Positions 1 to 8,356 of a stretch of DNA of 63,264 bases are shown piece by piece. The translations under genes were made by a program, and so were the position numbers. The notes under the pieces were generated by a model. The model saw only the letters and a list, made by a program, of their open reading frames with translations. It did not search any database and was not told where the DNA came from. The first letter of the stretch is position 1. Each line of letters opens with the position of its first letter. Source of the DNA: Dialister succinatiphilus YIT 11850 (GTDB lineage: Bacteria; Bacillota; Negativicutes; Veillonellales; Dialisteraceae); contig NZ_JH591187.1 in the NCBI RefSeq assembly GCF_000242435.1, positions 370,919 to 434,182 of the forward strand, given 5' to 3'.

Positions 1-481
1 CGTCCGTCCAGCCGAGGACGAGCAAGCGGAAGCCCTTCGTATAGCGGCGGCTCACATGGTCGTAGACGTTCGCCAAGAGTTCCACGCGCTTGGAACGCGA
101 GCGGCTGAAGAGCGAATCGTCGACGACGATGGCACAACGCCGGCCGGCATCCGTCAGCGGTTTGATGGTTTCGTTGATGATCCGCGCCGCAAGAAGCAGC
201 GTGAACTTGCGCCAGTTCGTGTGGCAGGAGTTCAAGAAGCGGTAAGCCGTGTCCTTGCCGAACGGCAGCGAATCCTCGTGAAGTCGGCGCTGCATATAGA
301 GCGAGCGGTTCTCGAAGATGATGCTTACGAGCACGAGGAAAACGAGAATGGAGGAAAATCCTTTGAGCTTGCAAGCGTTGGCCGCGCGCAGAATCTGGCC
401 GACATGATAACGACGGAAGAACGCCGAAGTTTTCTTCGAGATGGATTCCATCTGCTGGGTGGTTTGTGATATACTTTTCAT
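1..481 (-). CDS. IS4-type DDE transposase, N-terminal part, cut by window edge
   Basis: Reading the minus strand from an ATG at 481, the frame stays open to base 1 and gives 160 residues starting MKSISQTTQQMESISKK. A GGAGG lies at 494-490, a good distance upstream. The segment IVVDDSLFSRSRSKRVELL carries the DD(S/T) motif that holds the first catalytic Asp of IS4-like transposases; the preceding region (LHEDSLPFGKDTAYRFLNS) looks like the usual N-terminal DNA-binding part. The rest of the protein is outside the window, so it cannot be said whether the element is intact. The IS end should lie between about 500 and 600, but I could not define a terminal inverted repeat without the other end. 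Family assignment is from memory of the motif. Confidence 0.75.
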   Translation of the reverse strand, partial: MKSISQTTQQMESISKKTSAFFRRYHVGQILRAANACKLKGFSSILVFLVLVSIIFENRSLYMQRRLHEDSLPFGKDTAYRFLNSCHTNWRKFTLLLAARIINETIKPLTDAGRRCAIVVDDSLFSRSRSKRVELLANVYDHVSRRYTKGFRLLVLGWTD

Positions 482-632
482 AGCATGAGCCTCCGGTGCT
501 TGGTATGTTTTTGAGCCAACATAATTATACCAAACTGGCAAGACTCATGCTATTTTTCTGTTTACAAAGCCTGGACTTTCAAGGGGTGCAGGGGATTTTT
601 ACCTGCGAAGTTTGAGTATATAATATTTCATA

Positions 633-662
633 TTGACAGGTTCCACCCATCGAATCTATAAT
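633..662 (+). promoter_or_regulatory. Strong sigma-A promoter before structured RNA and T-box
   Basis: TTGACA at 633-638, an 18-base spacer and TATAAT at 657-662: both hexamers are perfect. Transcription should start near 669. It would cover the structured segment at 669-862 and could run on into the cysS T-box. Perfect promoters of this kind are typical of stable RNAs. Confidence 0.8.
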
Positions 663-668
663 AATAAA

Positions 669-862
669 TAAGCATTGCAGGTCTGTGGCTGAAAGTCGAT
701 GGTAGTCGCAGCCAAAGCGATCCACGTAACGCAGGAAAATCCTGCTGAGCATGGTGCGGTTTAGAAGTAAGTCCTGCCGGGAAAACCGAGAGGGTTAGTA
801 GTGAGAGGAAGACACCGGGTAGCGAAAGCTCCAGCAGGCGAGTGTGGGGTCAAAAGCCAGGT
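669..862 (+). ncRNA. Unidentified structured RNA or long 5' leader
   Basis: No plausible protein is encoded. The segment follows a perfect promoter and is full of local complementarity: GGCTG (687-691) with CAGCC (709-713), a perfect hairpin GCAGGA-AAA-TCCTGC (731-745), and GC-GAAA-GC at about 822-829. I compared it from memory with RNase P RNA, tmRNA, SRP RNA, 6S RNA and cobalamin, TPP and SAM riboswitches and found none of their conserved cores. There is no clear terminator before the T-box, so it may be an independent RNA or the 5' part of a long cysS leader. Confidence 0.4.
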
Positions 863-867
863 CAGCT

Positions 868-1125
868 GCCGTGCTTATTTAAAATTCGATTTCTGTGGAT
901 GAAATCTGACATAGTTTGGGCGATGAGCAGAAGAAGTACTGATGGCCATTCTTCAGAGAGGGCATGGAAGGTGAAAATGCCTGGTGAGCTTTCAGGAAAT
1001 GCATCTGTGAGCTGAAAAGGGGAATACAGTATCCTTTTCCGTAGGTCGACGATACGACTATGCGCGGCTTTTGCCGACAGAGTGGAATAACGGGCCACCG
1101 TCTCTGTGAGGCGGCGGTCTTTTTA
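868..1125 (+). promoter_or_regulatory. T-box riboswitch, Cys (UGC) specifier, upstream of cysS
   Basis: Stem I elements appear in the usual order: an AGTA bulge (about 932-935), the distal CAGAGAGG and GGTGAAAATGCC loops (about 950-982), then the specifier loop GAAATGCATC with TGC, a Cys codon, at 1000-1002. The T-box sequence is AGAGTGGAATAACGGG (1079-1094), a variant of the consensus. It is followed by a terminator-like hairpin, ACCGTCTC paired with GAGG...CGGT, and five T (1098-1125). Uncharged tRNA-Cys should favour antitermination and so expression of the cysS operon. Specificity is inferred from the specifier and from the gene downstream. Confidence 0.88.
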
Positions 1126-1132
1126 ATGGGAA

Positions 1133-1188
1133 CTAGTTGGCTAGTGTACTAGTGTACTAGCTCACTAGCTCACTAGCTCACTAACCCA
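1133..1188 (+). repeat. Degenerate 8-bp tandem repeat, 7 units, in cysS leader
   Basis: Seven consecutive octamers: ctagttgg, ctagtgta, ctagtgta, ctagctca, ctagctca, ctagctca, ctaaccca. The tract lies between the T-box terminator and the cysS start, so it is in the 5' UTR. Related octamers occur at 45088-45143 and, in reverse orientation, at 50222-50301. Confidence 0.9.
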
Positions 1189-1304
1189 TCGATTTCATGA
1201 AAGAAGATGATAACCATGTGTCACTGTTGCAGGGAAAAACAGGCTTATCATATCTTTCTTATATATGAATATAAATAAATCACTCTACAGATGGAGGAAT
1301 CTAA

Positions 1305-2750
1305 ATGGAAGAAATTAAAGTGTATAACACGCTGACGAAGGAAAAGGAAGTATTTAAACCGATTACACCAGGGGAAGCGAAGATTTATGTGTGCGGCGTA
1401 ACGCCCTACAATCATCCCCATATCGGCAATGCCCGTCCGGCAGTGACCTGGGATGTGATTCGCCGCTACTTGGAATATGTGGGCTACAAGGTGGAATTCG
1501 TACAGAATTTTACGGATGTGGATGATAAGATTATCAATAAAGCCAATGCGGAAGGCACCGACTGGAAAACAATTTCTGACCGGTATATTGATGCCTATTT
1601 CCAGGTCATGGATGCACTCCATGTACGCCGGGCCGATGTATATCCCCGGGTTTCTGAACATATGGATGATATCATCCACATGGTGGAGACATTGATTCAA
1701 AAAGGCCATGCCTATGTACTGGGCGGCGATGTGTATTATGATATTTCCACTTTTAAAGATTACGGCAGGCTGTCTGGCAGGAAGATTGAAGATATGCTGG
1801 CAGGAGCCCGCATTGAAGTAAATGATGAGAAGAGAAATCCCGGAGATTTTGCTCTGTGGAAGGCTGCCAAGCCAGGCGAACCTTTCTGGGAAAGCCCCTG
1901 GGGAAAGGGCCGTCCGGGCTGGCATATTGAATGCTCTGCTATGTCCATCCATTACCTGGGCAAGACCTTTGATTTCCATGGCGGCGGCTCGGATCTGATT
2001 TTCCCGCATCATGAAAATGAAATCGCCCAGTCCGAAGGCTGCACCGGCTGCCATTTCGTAGATTACTGGCTCCATAATGGCTTCATTACCATTAACTCTG
2101 AAAAGATGAGTAAGTCCCTGAATAATTTCTTCCTGGTGAAAGACGTACTGGAGAAGTATTCCGGCGATGCGCTCCGCTATTTCCTTCTGTCCACCCATTA
2201 CAGAAGTCCTCTTGATTTTTCTGATGACCGCCTGGAAGAAGCAGAAAAGAACATGGACAAGCTGAAAGACGTCATTGGCCGTGTGAAAGAATTGAGCGGC
2301 CGGGAAGGCAGTGAGGTGACAGAGGCCTCCAAAGCTCTTGAAAAAGCAGCAGAGGATGATATGAAAGTCTTCCATGAAGCCATGGATGATGATTTCAATA
2401 CGGGCCTTGCTACGGGTGCCATGTTTGAACTGGCAAAGGCTATCAATGTGTATTACAACGATGTACACAGCGGTATTGGTTTCAACAAAGCATCTCTGGA
2501 AAAGGCAGGGAAGGCCTTCAAGACAATCCTTGATATTCTGGGTATTCTGGAAAAAGAATGGAAAAAGACGGAAGCCTATGATGATAAGGATTACAATGAC
2601 CTCATGAATGTGATCCTTGCTGTCCGCCAGTCTGCCAGAAAAGCAAAGCAGTACCAGCTGGCTGATGAAATCCGGGATAAACTGGGTGAAATCGGCATTG
2701 TGATTGAAGATACTCCTACAGGAGCAAGGTGGAAGAAACGTGGAGTTTAA
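1305..2750 (+). CDS. cysS: Cysteinyl-tRNA synthetase
   Basis: Class I aminoacyl-tRNA synthetase that charges tRNA-Cys in the cytoplasm, 481 aa, normal for the family. The zinc-ligand Cys in YVCGVTPY (C30), the HIGN signature at 39-42, the second zinc region around WHIECSAM and FPHHENE (about 207-240) and KMSKS at about 267-271 are all present. The start ATG follows GGAGG in gatggaggaatctaa. The gene is first in an operon with mrnC, rlmB and yacP, the same order as in Bacillus subtilis. It lies behind a Cys-specific T-box, so its supply should follow the charging state of tRNA-Cys. Nothing in the sequence looks damaged. Confidence 0.98.
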   Translation: MEEIKVYNTLTKEKEVFKPITPGEAKIYVCGVTPYNHPHIGNARPAVTWDVIRRYLEYVGYKVEFVQNFTDVDDKIINKANAEGTDWKTISDRYIDAYFQVMDALHVRRADVYPRVSEHMDDIIHMVETLIQKGHAYVLGGDVYYDISTFKDYGRLSGRKIEDMLAGARIEVNDEKRNPGDFALWKAAKPGEPFWESPWGKGRPGWHIECSAMSIHYLGKTFDFHGGGSDLIFPHHENEIAQSEGCTGCHFVDYWLHNGFITINSEKMSKSLNNFFLVKDVLEKYSGDALRYFLLSTHYRSPLDFSDDRLEEAEKNMDKLKDVIGRVKELSGREGSEVTEASKALEKAAEDDMKVFHEAMDDDFNTGLATGAMFELAKAINVYYNDVHSGIGFNKASLEKAGKAFKTILDILGILEKEWKKTEAYDDKDYNDLMNVILAVRQSARKAKQYQLADEIRDKLGEIGIVIEDTPTGARWKKRGV

Positions 2751-3210
2751 GAGAGTCTTATTTCTGAAAAAACAGATGGCTCATAAGATTGGTAAAGAAT
2801 CTCCTGTTCTTGGTGAACAGGAGGTCTTTTCCATGGATGCGCTGACCCTGGCTTATATTGGCGATGCCTGTTGGTCCTTCTTTATCCGGAAGGCCCTTAT
2901 CGATACAGGTATTTATAATGTGCAGATTCTGAACAGTCTGGCATCGGAAATCGTTTCCGCCCGCTGGCAGAGCCGTATTCTCTTTGAAATCAGGGAGCTT
3001 TTGAATGAGCGGGAGCTGAAGGTGGCCAAGAGGGCCAGAAATACCAGTTCCCATGTGCCGAAGAGTGCCACTGTGGAGGAATACCGGGAGTCCACAGCCT
3101 TTGAAGCGCTTCTTGGCTATCTGTACCTTTCCGGCCAGAAGCAGCGGCTGGATTTCATCCTTGAAAAAAGCTTGAAGTATGTGGCAGGAGAAATGAGCCA
3201 TGAAAACTGA
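2740..3210 (+). CDS. mrnC: Mini-ribonuclease III (MrnC)
   Basis: Small RNase III-like nuclease without a dsRNA-binding domain; in B. subtilis it matures 23S rRNA. DALTLAYIGDACWSFFIRK matches the mini-III catalytic helix with its acidic residues, and STAFEALLGYLYLSGQ is the second conserved acidic segment. I chose the GTG at 2740 ([11 protein letters not shown]), which has an AGGTGG-like site upstream and overlaps the end of cysS by 11 bases. A TTG at 2704 and an ATG at 2776 in the same frame are possible alternatives. It overlaps rlmB by 11 bases, so the operon is translationally coupled. Confidence 0.9.
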   Translation: MEFKRVLFLKKQMAHKIGKESPVLGEQEVFSMDALTLAYIGDACWSFFIRKALIDTGIYNVQILNSLASEIVSARWQSRILFEIRELLNERELKVAKRARNTSSHVPKSATVEEYRESTAFEALLGYLYLSGQKQRLDFILEKSLKYVAGEMSHEN

Positions 3211-4054
3211 TAAAAGGGAGAGACCATCCTTTAAACAGAAACAGTCCGGACAGCGTCGGCAGCCCCTGTCCTCATCCACCAGAGACGGAAGAAAGAAAAG
3301 ACCTTTGAAAAAGGAGGGCTCTTCTGACTCTTTCCTCATCTGTGGAAGAAACAGCGTATCCGAATTTCTGAAGAGCAGGGGAGTGCGCCGGGTTTTCCTG
3401 AAAGAAGGAAAGAAGGATGACCGTCTGCTTTCCCTGGCGGCTCTGGCTGAAAAGCAGGGAGTGCCGGTGGAAGAGGTGAAGGAAGAAAAGCTGGATGATA
3501 TGTCCGGCGGCGTAGTGCATCAGGGAATTGCAGCCCTGCTGAAGCCCTATGAGTATGCAGATCTTGACCGGGTGCTGGCGGATTGGGAAGGGAAGAGTCC
3601 CATCCTGATCCTGCTGGATGGGCTGGAGGATGTGCGCAACCTGGGAGCCATTGTCCGCACGGCGGAATGTGCCGGCGCAGCGGCGGTGCTTCTTCCTAAG
3701 CATAAAAGCCCGCCGGTAACGGCAGCGGCCATGAAGACCGCGGCCGGGGCCTTTGCCTATCTTCCTGTCTGTCAGACGGGAAATATCAGGCAGACTTTGG
3801 AAATGCTGAAGGAAAAGGGATTCTGGGTGGTAGGAGCCGATATGGACGGTGAAAGCCTCTATTATGACGCCAACCTGAAAGGCCCGCTGGTCATCGTTAT
3901 GGGGGCAGAAGGGAAGGGCGTAAGTCCTCTTACCCGGAAAATGTGCGATTTCTGCGTACGTATTCCTATGAAAGGGAAGGTTTCTTCCCTTAATGTTTCT
4001 GTGGCAGCTGCTCTTCTCATTTATGAAGCAGCAAAGCAGAGGGATGAGTTATGA
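3200..4054 (+). CDS. rlmB: 23S rRNA (guanosine-2'-O-)-methyltransferase, RlmB/SpoU type
   Basis: SPOUT-class methyltransferase, 284 aa. A lysine/arginine-rich N-terminal tail of about 45 residues comes first, then the substrate-binding domain (SFLICGRNSVSEFLKSRGVRRVFL), then the catalytic domain with ILLDGLEDVRNLGAIVRTAE, VIVMGAEGKGVSPL and VSSLNVSVAAALLIYE, the three SpoU motifs. In the family SAM binds in a trefoil knot at the C-terminus and a guanosine ribose in 23S rRNA is methylated. The basic tail is longer than usual. The stop overlaps the yacP start as ATGA. Confidence 0.93.
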   Translation: MKTDKRERPSFKQKQSGQRRQPLSSSTRDGRKKRPLKKEGSSDSFLICGRNSVSEFLKSRGVRRVFLKEGKKDDRLLSLAALAEKQGVPVEEVKEEKLDDMSGGVVHQGIAALLKPYEYADLDRVLADWEGKSPILILLDGLEDVRNLGAIVRTAECAGAAAVLLPKHKSPPVTAAAMKTAAGAFAYLPVCQTGNIRQTLEMLKEKGFWVVGADMDGESLYYDANLKGPLVIVMGAEGKGVSPLTRKMCDFCVRIPMKGKVSSLNVSVAAALLIYEAAKQRDEL

Positions 4055-4560
4055 AGGATCTCTATCTGGTAGACGGCTATAATGTGATTTTCGGCAGACC
4101 TGACATCTTTGACCGGAGCGATTTGGAATCGTGCCGGAAGAAGCTCATGGACATTATGCAGGACTATGGTGCCCATAATGACATAGAAGTGATTATCGCC
4201 TTCGATGGGAAAGGGAATTCCACCAAGGTGAAGGTGGAGGAACTGTCCGCCTTCTTTACCATTGTGTATACGCCGAGAAGGATGACTGCCGATTCTTATA
4301 TTGAAAAAGAATCCTATCTCCGGCGGGAAGAATACAGACATATCTTCGTGGTCACATCTGACGGCCCCGAGCAGAGCCAGATTCTGGGAAACGGTGCCTA
4401 CCGGGTGCCGGTTTCAGACCTTATGCGGGCCATGGAAGAGGATAAGGCGCTGCAGTCCAAATTCATCACCAGGAATAACCATAAGAATCTCAGAAGTGAA
4501 ATAGGGAGGGCCATCCCTCTATCTGTACAGGAAAAGCTGGATAAGCTGAGAGGGCGGTAA
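4051..4560 (+). CDS. yacP: NYN/PIN-like RNase, YacP (Rae1) family
   Basis: 169-residue protein of the YacP family; the B. subtilis member Rae1 cuts mRNA in the ribosomal A site. The N-terminal LVDGYNVIFGRPD with the first Asp, then IIAFDGKGN, TADSYIEKE and FVVTSDGPEQSQILGNG carry the acidic residues of a NYN/PIN nuclease site. It is last in the cysS operon and its start overlaps rlmB by four bases. An intrinsic terminator follows about 100 bases downstream. A role in translation-linked RNA decay is inferred from the family. Confidence 0.88.
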   Translation: MKDLYLVDGYNVIFGRPDIFDRSDLESCRKKLMDIMQDYGAHNDIEVIIAFDGKGNSTKVKVEELSAFFTIVYTPRRMTADSYIEKESYLRREEYRHIFVVTSDGPEQSQILGNGAYRVPVSDLMRAMEEDKALQSKFITRNNHKNLRSEIGRAIPLSVQEKLDKLRGR

Positions 4561-4658
4561 TGGGTTTTCAATCCATTCTGCGAAAAAGGTTGCCGGAAGG
4601 GTTGGAGGCATTTTGCACTGCGTAATCGCAGGTCTTTGACAGAAAACGGAACCCTGCA

Positions 4659-4697
4659 CAGGCATGATGATGTTCATCATGCCTGTTTCCTTTTTTG
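4659..4697 (+). terminator. Intrinsic terminator of the cysS operon
   Basis: CAGGCATGATGA and TCATCATGCCTG form a long perfect stem around a two-to-four base loop (4659-4685), followed by TTTCC and six T. The rest of 4561-4929 holds only this hairpin and the secG promoter. Confidence 0.9.
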
Positions 4698-4824
4698 AAT
4701 CTGTTCCTATGAGGTCTTTCCTGCCAAAAGGGCGGTGTACTGCCGTTTTTCCACCTTGCAAAAAGAATGATTCATGGAGAGAGCGGATTTTGCAGGCAGG
4801 AAATGGAGTTTATACAAAATTCAG

Positions 4825-4853
4825 TTGACCATTCATGATGATTAGTATAAAAT
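4825..4853 (+). promoter_or_regulatory. secG promoter
   Basis: TTGACC (4825-4830), a 17-base spacer and TAAAAT (4848-4853), one mismatch to consensus in each hexamer. It lies 77 bases before the secG start. Confidence 0.6.
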
Positions 4854-4929
4854 AGTGTTTGATATCATTTCTTTTAGAAGATAGAACCGTATCTGCCGTA
4901 CGTGAGGCAGGTGCAGAGGAGGATTCGCA

Positions 4930-5166
4930 GTGAAGTACTTTTTGATTGGATTAACCTTTGTGGTTTCCCTGCTTTTGATTGTGGTAGTGGTAGGTCAGGA
5001 ATCTAAACAGGCCGGTATGGGTACAGCTATCGGCGGCGGTACGGAAAACGCAGCCGGCGGACGGACCAGGGGCAAGGATGCAGTGCTGTCCAAGTTCACT
5101 GTAGTCTTTGGTACCATGTTTGCTGTTCTCTGCCTGGTGCTTGGAAGATATATGAATACTTTCTGA
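4930..5166 (+). CDS. secG: Preprotein translocase subunit SecG
   Basis: 78-residue inner-membrane protein of the SecYEG channel. Two transmembrane helices (about 4-21 and 56-73) flank a cytoplasmic loop with the family motif QESKQAGMG followed by IGGG. The start is GTG at 4930 after GAGGAGG. The gene has its own promoter and terminator and is followed directly by a MITE-like element. In many relatives secG sits before rnr and smpB, as here. Confidence 0.95.
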   Translation: MKYFLIGLTFVVSLLLIVVVVGQESKQAGMGTAIGGGTENAAGGRTRGKDAVLSKFTVVFGTMFAVLCLVLGRYMNTF

Positions 5167-5228
5167 TTGACTGGGAAAATGTAGTCTGCCCTCCGATTTC
5201 ATCAGGCGCAGGAATGAGCATTTCCCTG

Positions 5229-5257
5229 GAGGTTTGCCGGCGGCAGGCCTCTTTTTT
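5229..5257 (+). terminator. Intrinsic terminator after secG
   Basis: GAGGTTTGCC paired with GGCAGGCCTC (10 bp including two G-T pairs, loop GGC), then six T. Confidence 0.85.
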
Positions 5258-5341
5258 ATTTGGGCCTTGCGCAGAAGGCCTGTTTCATGTAGTCTTAGTA
5301 TAGATATATACGTTTTAACTGTCTCTGAAGAGACATTTTTA

Positions 5342-5503
5342 CAGGAAAGCACTGATTTATTCTCAGCATCGAATTCCATAAGTATTTTATTTAATGCATC
5401 GGCATAAGCATCTTTAGACAGCTTTCTATTCGCGCTTCCATTCCCGGCATTCCATAAAAATACAAAAATGAATTTCGATAACGATTGAATCAGCGTTTCC
5501 CTG
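5342..5503. repeat. MITE-like element, copy A
   Basis: A 162-bp non-coding segment between the secG terminator and rnr with imperfect terminal inverted repeats: left CAGGAAAGCACTGATT, right (reverse complement) CAGGGAAACGCTGATT, 13 of 16 identical. Read on the minus strand, its interior (GGAATGGAAGCGCGAATAG, then AGATGC) matches the interior of 37632-37798 (GGAATGGGGCGACGCGAATAG). Two distant copies with related ends and middle indicate a small dispersed element. Its right end touches the rnr ribosome-binding site, so it may also supply the rnr leader. Confidence 0.75.
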
Positions 5504-5515
5504 GAGGAGAAATCA

Positions 5516-7576
5516 ATGGAAAAAAAGGAATTGCTGCCTTATAAGCCCGGCGTCATTCTGCAGGGCGTGTATAAATCTTATGGTCGTTTTGGCTTCCTGC
5601 TCACCGATGATGACCATGAGGATGTGTACATTGCAGAGAAGGATCATCTGAACGCTGTAAATAATGATACGGTAGAAGTGAAGACCATGAAAAGCGAAAC
5701 CGGCCGCCATAATACGGAGGGCCGGATTACCCGTGTCATTGAACGGGCAGATGATATGTTTGTATGTACTTATGAAATGCTGGCAGATGGCGGGGAAGCG
5801 GTACCTATTGATGAAAAGGTGGACATGGTCATCCAGATTCCCGAAGGCGATGAAATGGGAGCGGTTACCGGTGCCCGCGTCATGGTGCAGGTGACCCGCT
5901 GGCCCGGCGAGTGGACCGATGCGGAAGGCAAGGTGACGGAAGTCATCGGTTACAAAGGCGATAAAGGCCTTGATATTGACGTTATTATTGCCCAGCATCG
6001 TCTGCCCCATGTATTTTCCGATGACCTCATGAAGGAGGCGGACAATCTGCCTCGCACCATTGTACCGGAAGAAGGGGTGGCAGATTATAGAAATATGCCT
6101 ATTGTCACCATCGATGGCCCTGATTCCAAGGATCTGGACGATGCGGTCTACTGCGAAAAGAAGGGAAATGGTCATTTCGCCCTGGGTGTCCACATAGCCG
6201 ATGTATCCCGCTATGTAACCAAAGGCTCCCTTCTGGATGATGAAGCGTATCGGAGGGGCACTTCCGTATATCTGGCGGATCGGGTTATTCCCATGCTGCC
6301 TTTCCAGCTGTCCAATGATCTCTGCAGCCTGAACCATGATGAGGACCGCTATGCCATGTCCTGCCTTATGGATGTGGCGCCGGACGGCACGGTAAAAACA
6401 GAAAAAATTACACCTTCCATTGTGCGGGTGGCAAGACGCTGCAATTACCCGGAAATCAACAAGGCCTTTAACGAAGGCATTGCACCGGAAGATTTGAAAA
6501 TTCATCTGCCCATGCTGGAAGATCTTAGGGAATGTGCAGCAGCTCTTCGGCAGAACCGCACCCGTCGGGGTGCCCTGGACTTCGATTTCCCGGAATACAA
6601 GGTGGTGCTTGATGAAGATGGCAAGCCCCTGCGCATTGAAAAGCGGATTCGCGGTGAATCGGAGAAAATGATTGAAGACGCCATGATTGCTGCCAACGAA
6701 GCAGTGGCCCGTTTCCTGGAAAAGACTGGCCATACGTCCATTTATCGTGTCCATGACCATCCGGACCAGGAAAAGCTGAATTCCCTGAAACGGCTCATCG
6801 CCATTATGGGCCTTCCCATTCACATTCCGGAAGACCCGGAACCAAAGGATATCCAGAAGCTCCTGGCATCGGTGAAGGGTCAGGATATTGAGGCCGTGGT
6901 ACAGGTGATGACCCTGCGTTCCCTGCCCCAGGCCTGCTACAGCACAGACAATGACGGTCACTTCGGCATTGCCAGCACCTGCTACACCCACTTCACATCT
7001 CCTATCCGCCGTTATCCGGACCTCATGGTGCACCGTCTTATCCGGCAGGCTATTCATGATGAAATGACGAAACAGCAGCGGAAGCAGCAGACGGAGTTCC
7101 TGATTCGGGCAGCTGAACACTGCTCGGAAACGGAACAGAATGCCACGGAAACGGAACGGGATGTGGATGATCTGAAGATGACGGAATACATGGTGCCCTT
7201 CGTAGGAGAACCCTTCGATGGACATATTACCGGCATTACTCGGTTCGGTATTTTCGTAGGTCTTGATAACGGCGTGGAAGGACTGGTGCATGTGGACTCC
7301 ATGGATGACGATGAATACGTGTACCAGGAAGATACCATGACCATGACCGGCCGATTCTCCGGCACCACCTACTCCATGGGCATGCCGGTGCGGGTGACGC
7401 TGGTGAAAGCGGATAAGGAAAGAAGGGAAGTGGATTTCGTCCTGGGAGAAATCCATTCGCCTCTGAATCTGGAGAAAAAGACAAGAACCTCTTCCCGCTC
7501 CAAGTCCCACTCCAGGAAGAAAGATAAGAAAGGAAGCGGCAAGTCCCGGGGCAAAAAAGGAGGAAAGAGGAAATAA
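5516..7576 (+). CDS. rnr: Ribonuclease R
   Basis: Processive 3'-5' exoribonuclease that degrades structured RNA, 686 aa. In order: N-terminal cold-shock-like OB region (YKSYGRFGFLLTDDDHEDVYIAE), RNB catalytic domain with the metal-binding DGPDSKDLDDAV at about 198-210, then YTHFTSPIRRYPDLMVHR, a C-terminal S1 domain (GITRFGIFVGLDNGVEGLVHV) and a strongly basic tail of about 30 residues. The start ATG follows GGAGGAGA. It is probably co-transcribed with smpB, 24 bases downstream; RNase R and SmpB work together in tmRNA quality control. Confidence 0.97.
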   Translation: MEKKELLPYKPGVILQGVYKSYGRFGFLLTDDDHEDVYIAEKDHLNAVNNDTVEVKTMKSETGRHNTEGRITRVIERADDMFVCTYEMLADGGEAVPIDEKVDMVIQIPEGDEMGAVTGARVMVQVTRWPGEWTDAEGKVTEVIGYKGDKGLDIDVIIAQHRLPHVFSDDLMKEADNLPRTIVPEEGVADYRNMPIVTIDGPDSKDLDDAVYCEKKGNGHFALGVHIADVSRYVTKGSLLDDEAYRRGTSVYLADRVIPMLPFQLSNDLCSLNHDEDRYAMSCLMDVAPDGTVKTEKITPSIVRVARRCNYPEINKAFNEGIAPEDLKIHLPMLEDLRECAAALRQNRTRRGALDFDFPEYKVVLDEDGKPLRIEKRIRGESEKMIEDAMIAANEAVARFLEKTGHTSIYRVHDHPDQEKLNSLKRLIAIMGLPIHIPEDPEPKDIQKLLASVKGQDIEAVVQVMTLRSLPQACYSTDNDGHFGIASTCYTHFTSPIRRYPDLMVHRLIRQAIHDEMTKQQRKQQTEFLIRAAEHCSETEQNATETERDVDDLKMTEYMVPFVGEPFDGHITGITRFGIFVGLDNGVEGLVHVDSMDDDEYVYQEDTMTMTGRFSGTTYSMGMPVRVTLVKADKERREVDFVLGEIHSPLNLEKKTRTSSRSKSHSRKKDKKGSGKSRGKKGGKRK

Positions 7577-7600
7577 TCCCTTTCCTGCAGGAGGCTTTGT

Positions 7601-8071
7601 ATGAAAAAAGAAAAAACGGCACCGCCGATAGCAGCTAACCGGCAGGCCTATCATAATTATTTTATCCACGACACCTATGAGTGCGGCATTGCCCTGACCG
7701 GTACGGAAGTAAAATCTATCCGCGCCGGCAGGGTGAATCTCAGGGACAGCTTTGCCAAAGTAGAACATGGGGAGGTCTTCCTGTGGAATGCCCATATCAG
7801 TCCCTACGAACAGGGAAACATCTTTAATCACAATCCCCTACGTACCAGAAAACTTCTTCTTCATAAGCAGGAAATCCGCAAGATTGAAATGAAGCTGAAA
7901 ACAAAGGGGCTCACTCTGGTGCCTCTGAAAATGTATTTCAAGCACGGTAAAGTGAAAGTGGAAATCGGTACTGCTACCGGTAAGAAACTATATGACAAAC
8001 GGCAGGACATGGCTGAAAAGGCGGCCAAAAGGGATCTGGACAGACGGATTAAGACCCAGAGGCTGGACTGA
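7601..8071 (+). CDS. smpB: SsrA-binding protein SmpB
   Basis: 156-residue OB-fold protein that binds tmRNA for trans-translation. Seen: [24 protein letters not shown] near the N-terminus (the family YxxYFIEETYEAGI.LTGTEVKS region), then [27 protein letters not shown], and the C-terminal basic tail with KKLYDKRQ. Length is normal. No tmRNA sequence (ssrA) is recognisable downstream, unlike many genomes where ssrA follows smpB. Confidence 0.97.
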   Translation: MKKEKTAPPIAANRQAYHNYFIHDTYECGIALTGTEVKSIRAGRVNLRDSFAKVEHGEVFLWNAHISPYEQGNIFNHNPLRTRKLLLHKQEIRKIEMKLKTKGLTLVPLKMYFKHGKVKVEIGTATGKKLYDKRQDMAEKAAKRDLDRRIKTQRLD

Positions 8072-8298
8072 GACTGTCGGAAAAAGGTGCCTTTGGGAGA
8101 AAAAGGGGCCAATCATGGGGCAGATTGTGAAAGAGGTCCATAAGATTAAGATGATTGTTCTACTCTGGCATCGAAAGGCCATGTTACAGCTTCGCCCCGG
8201 GGTCCTTCATGGGAGTCGTTCTTCGTAGGGCTCTGTCATATGTATAAGACGGCTAAGAAGCTGTACCTTCCTAAGCCCTATGAACCCTTGTCAAATAC

Positions 8299-8307
8299 TG
8301 GTATAAT
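8299..8307 (+). promoter_or_regulatory. Extended -10 promoter for the Tudor-repeat gene
   Basis: TGGTATAAT (TGn then a perfect -10) 50 bases before the 8357 start. No good -35 is visible. The rest of 8072-8356 holds no gene or RNA I can recognise. Confidence 0.5.
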
Positions 8308-8356
8308 AAGAAGAATCAAATTGCAGGACTAAGATATAAGATCATAAGGAGAAAAC

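Noticed and set aside
669-862. RNase P, SRP or 6S RNA identity for the segment before the T-box
   Set aside because: Segments such as GCAGGAAAATCCTGC recall parts of RNase P, but the conserved core and the 3' region are missing and the length is too short; the SRP tip GGAAGG is absent.
5513-7831. Very long open frame on the minus strand opposite rnr (772 codons)
   Set aside because: It is the antisense shadow of rnr: it has His/Phe/Gly-rich composition, no domain I recognise and no good start signals, while the + frame has complete RNase R motifs. The same applies to the long minus frames opposite pnp, cobN-like, uvrA and fabF.
8072-8356. tmRNA (ssrA) downstream of smpB
   Set aside because: I looked for the conserved 5' and 3' tRNA-like ends and a tag frame with GCA/GCC Ala codons and found none.
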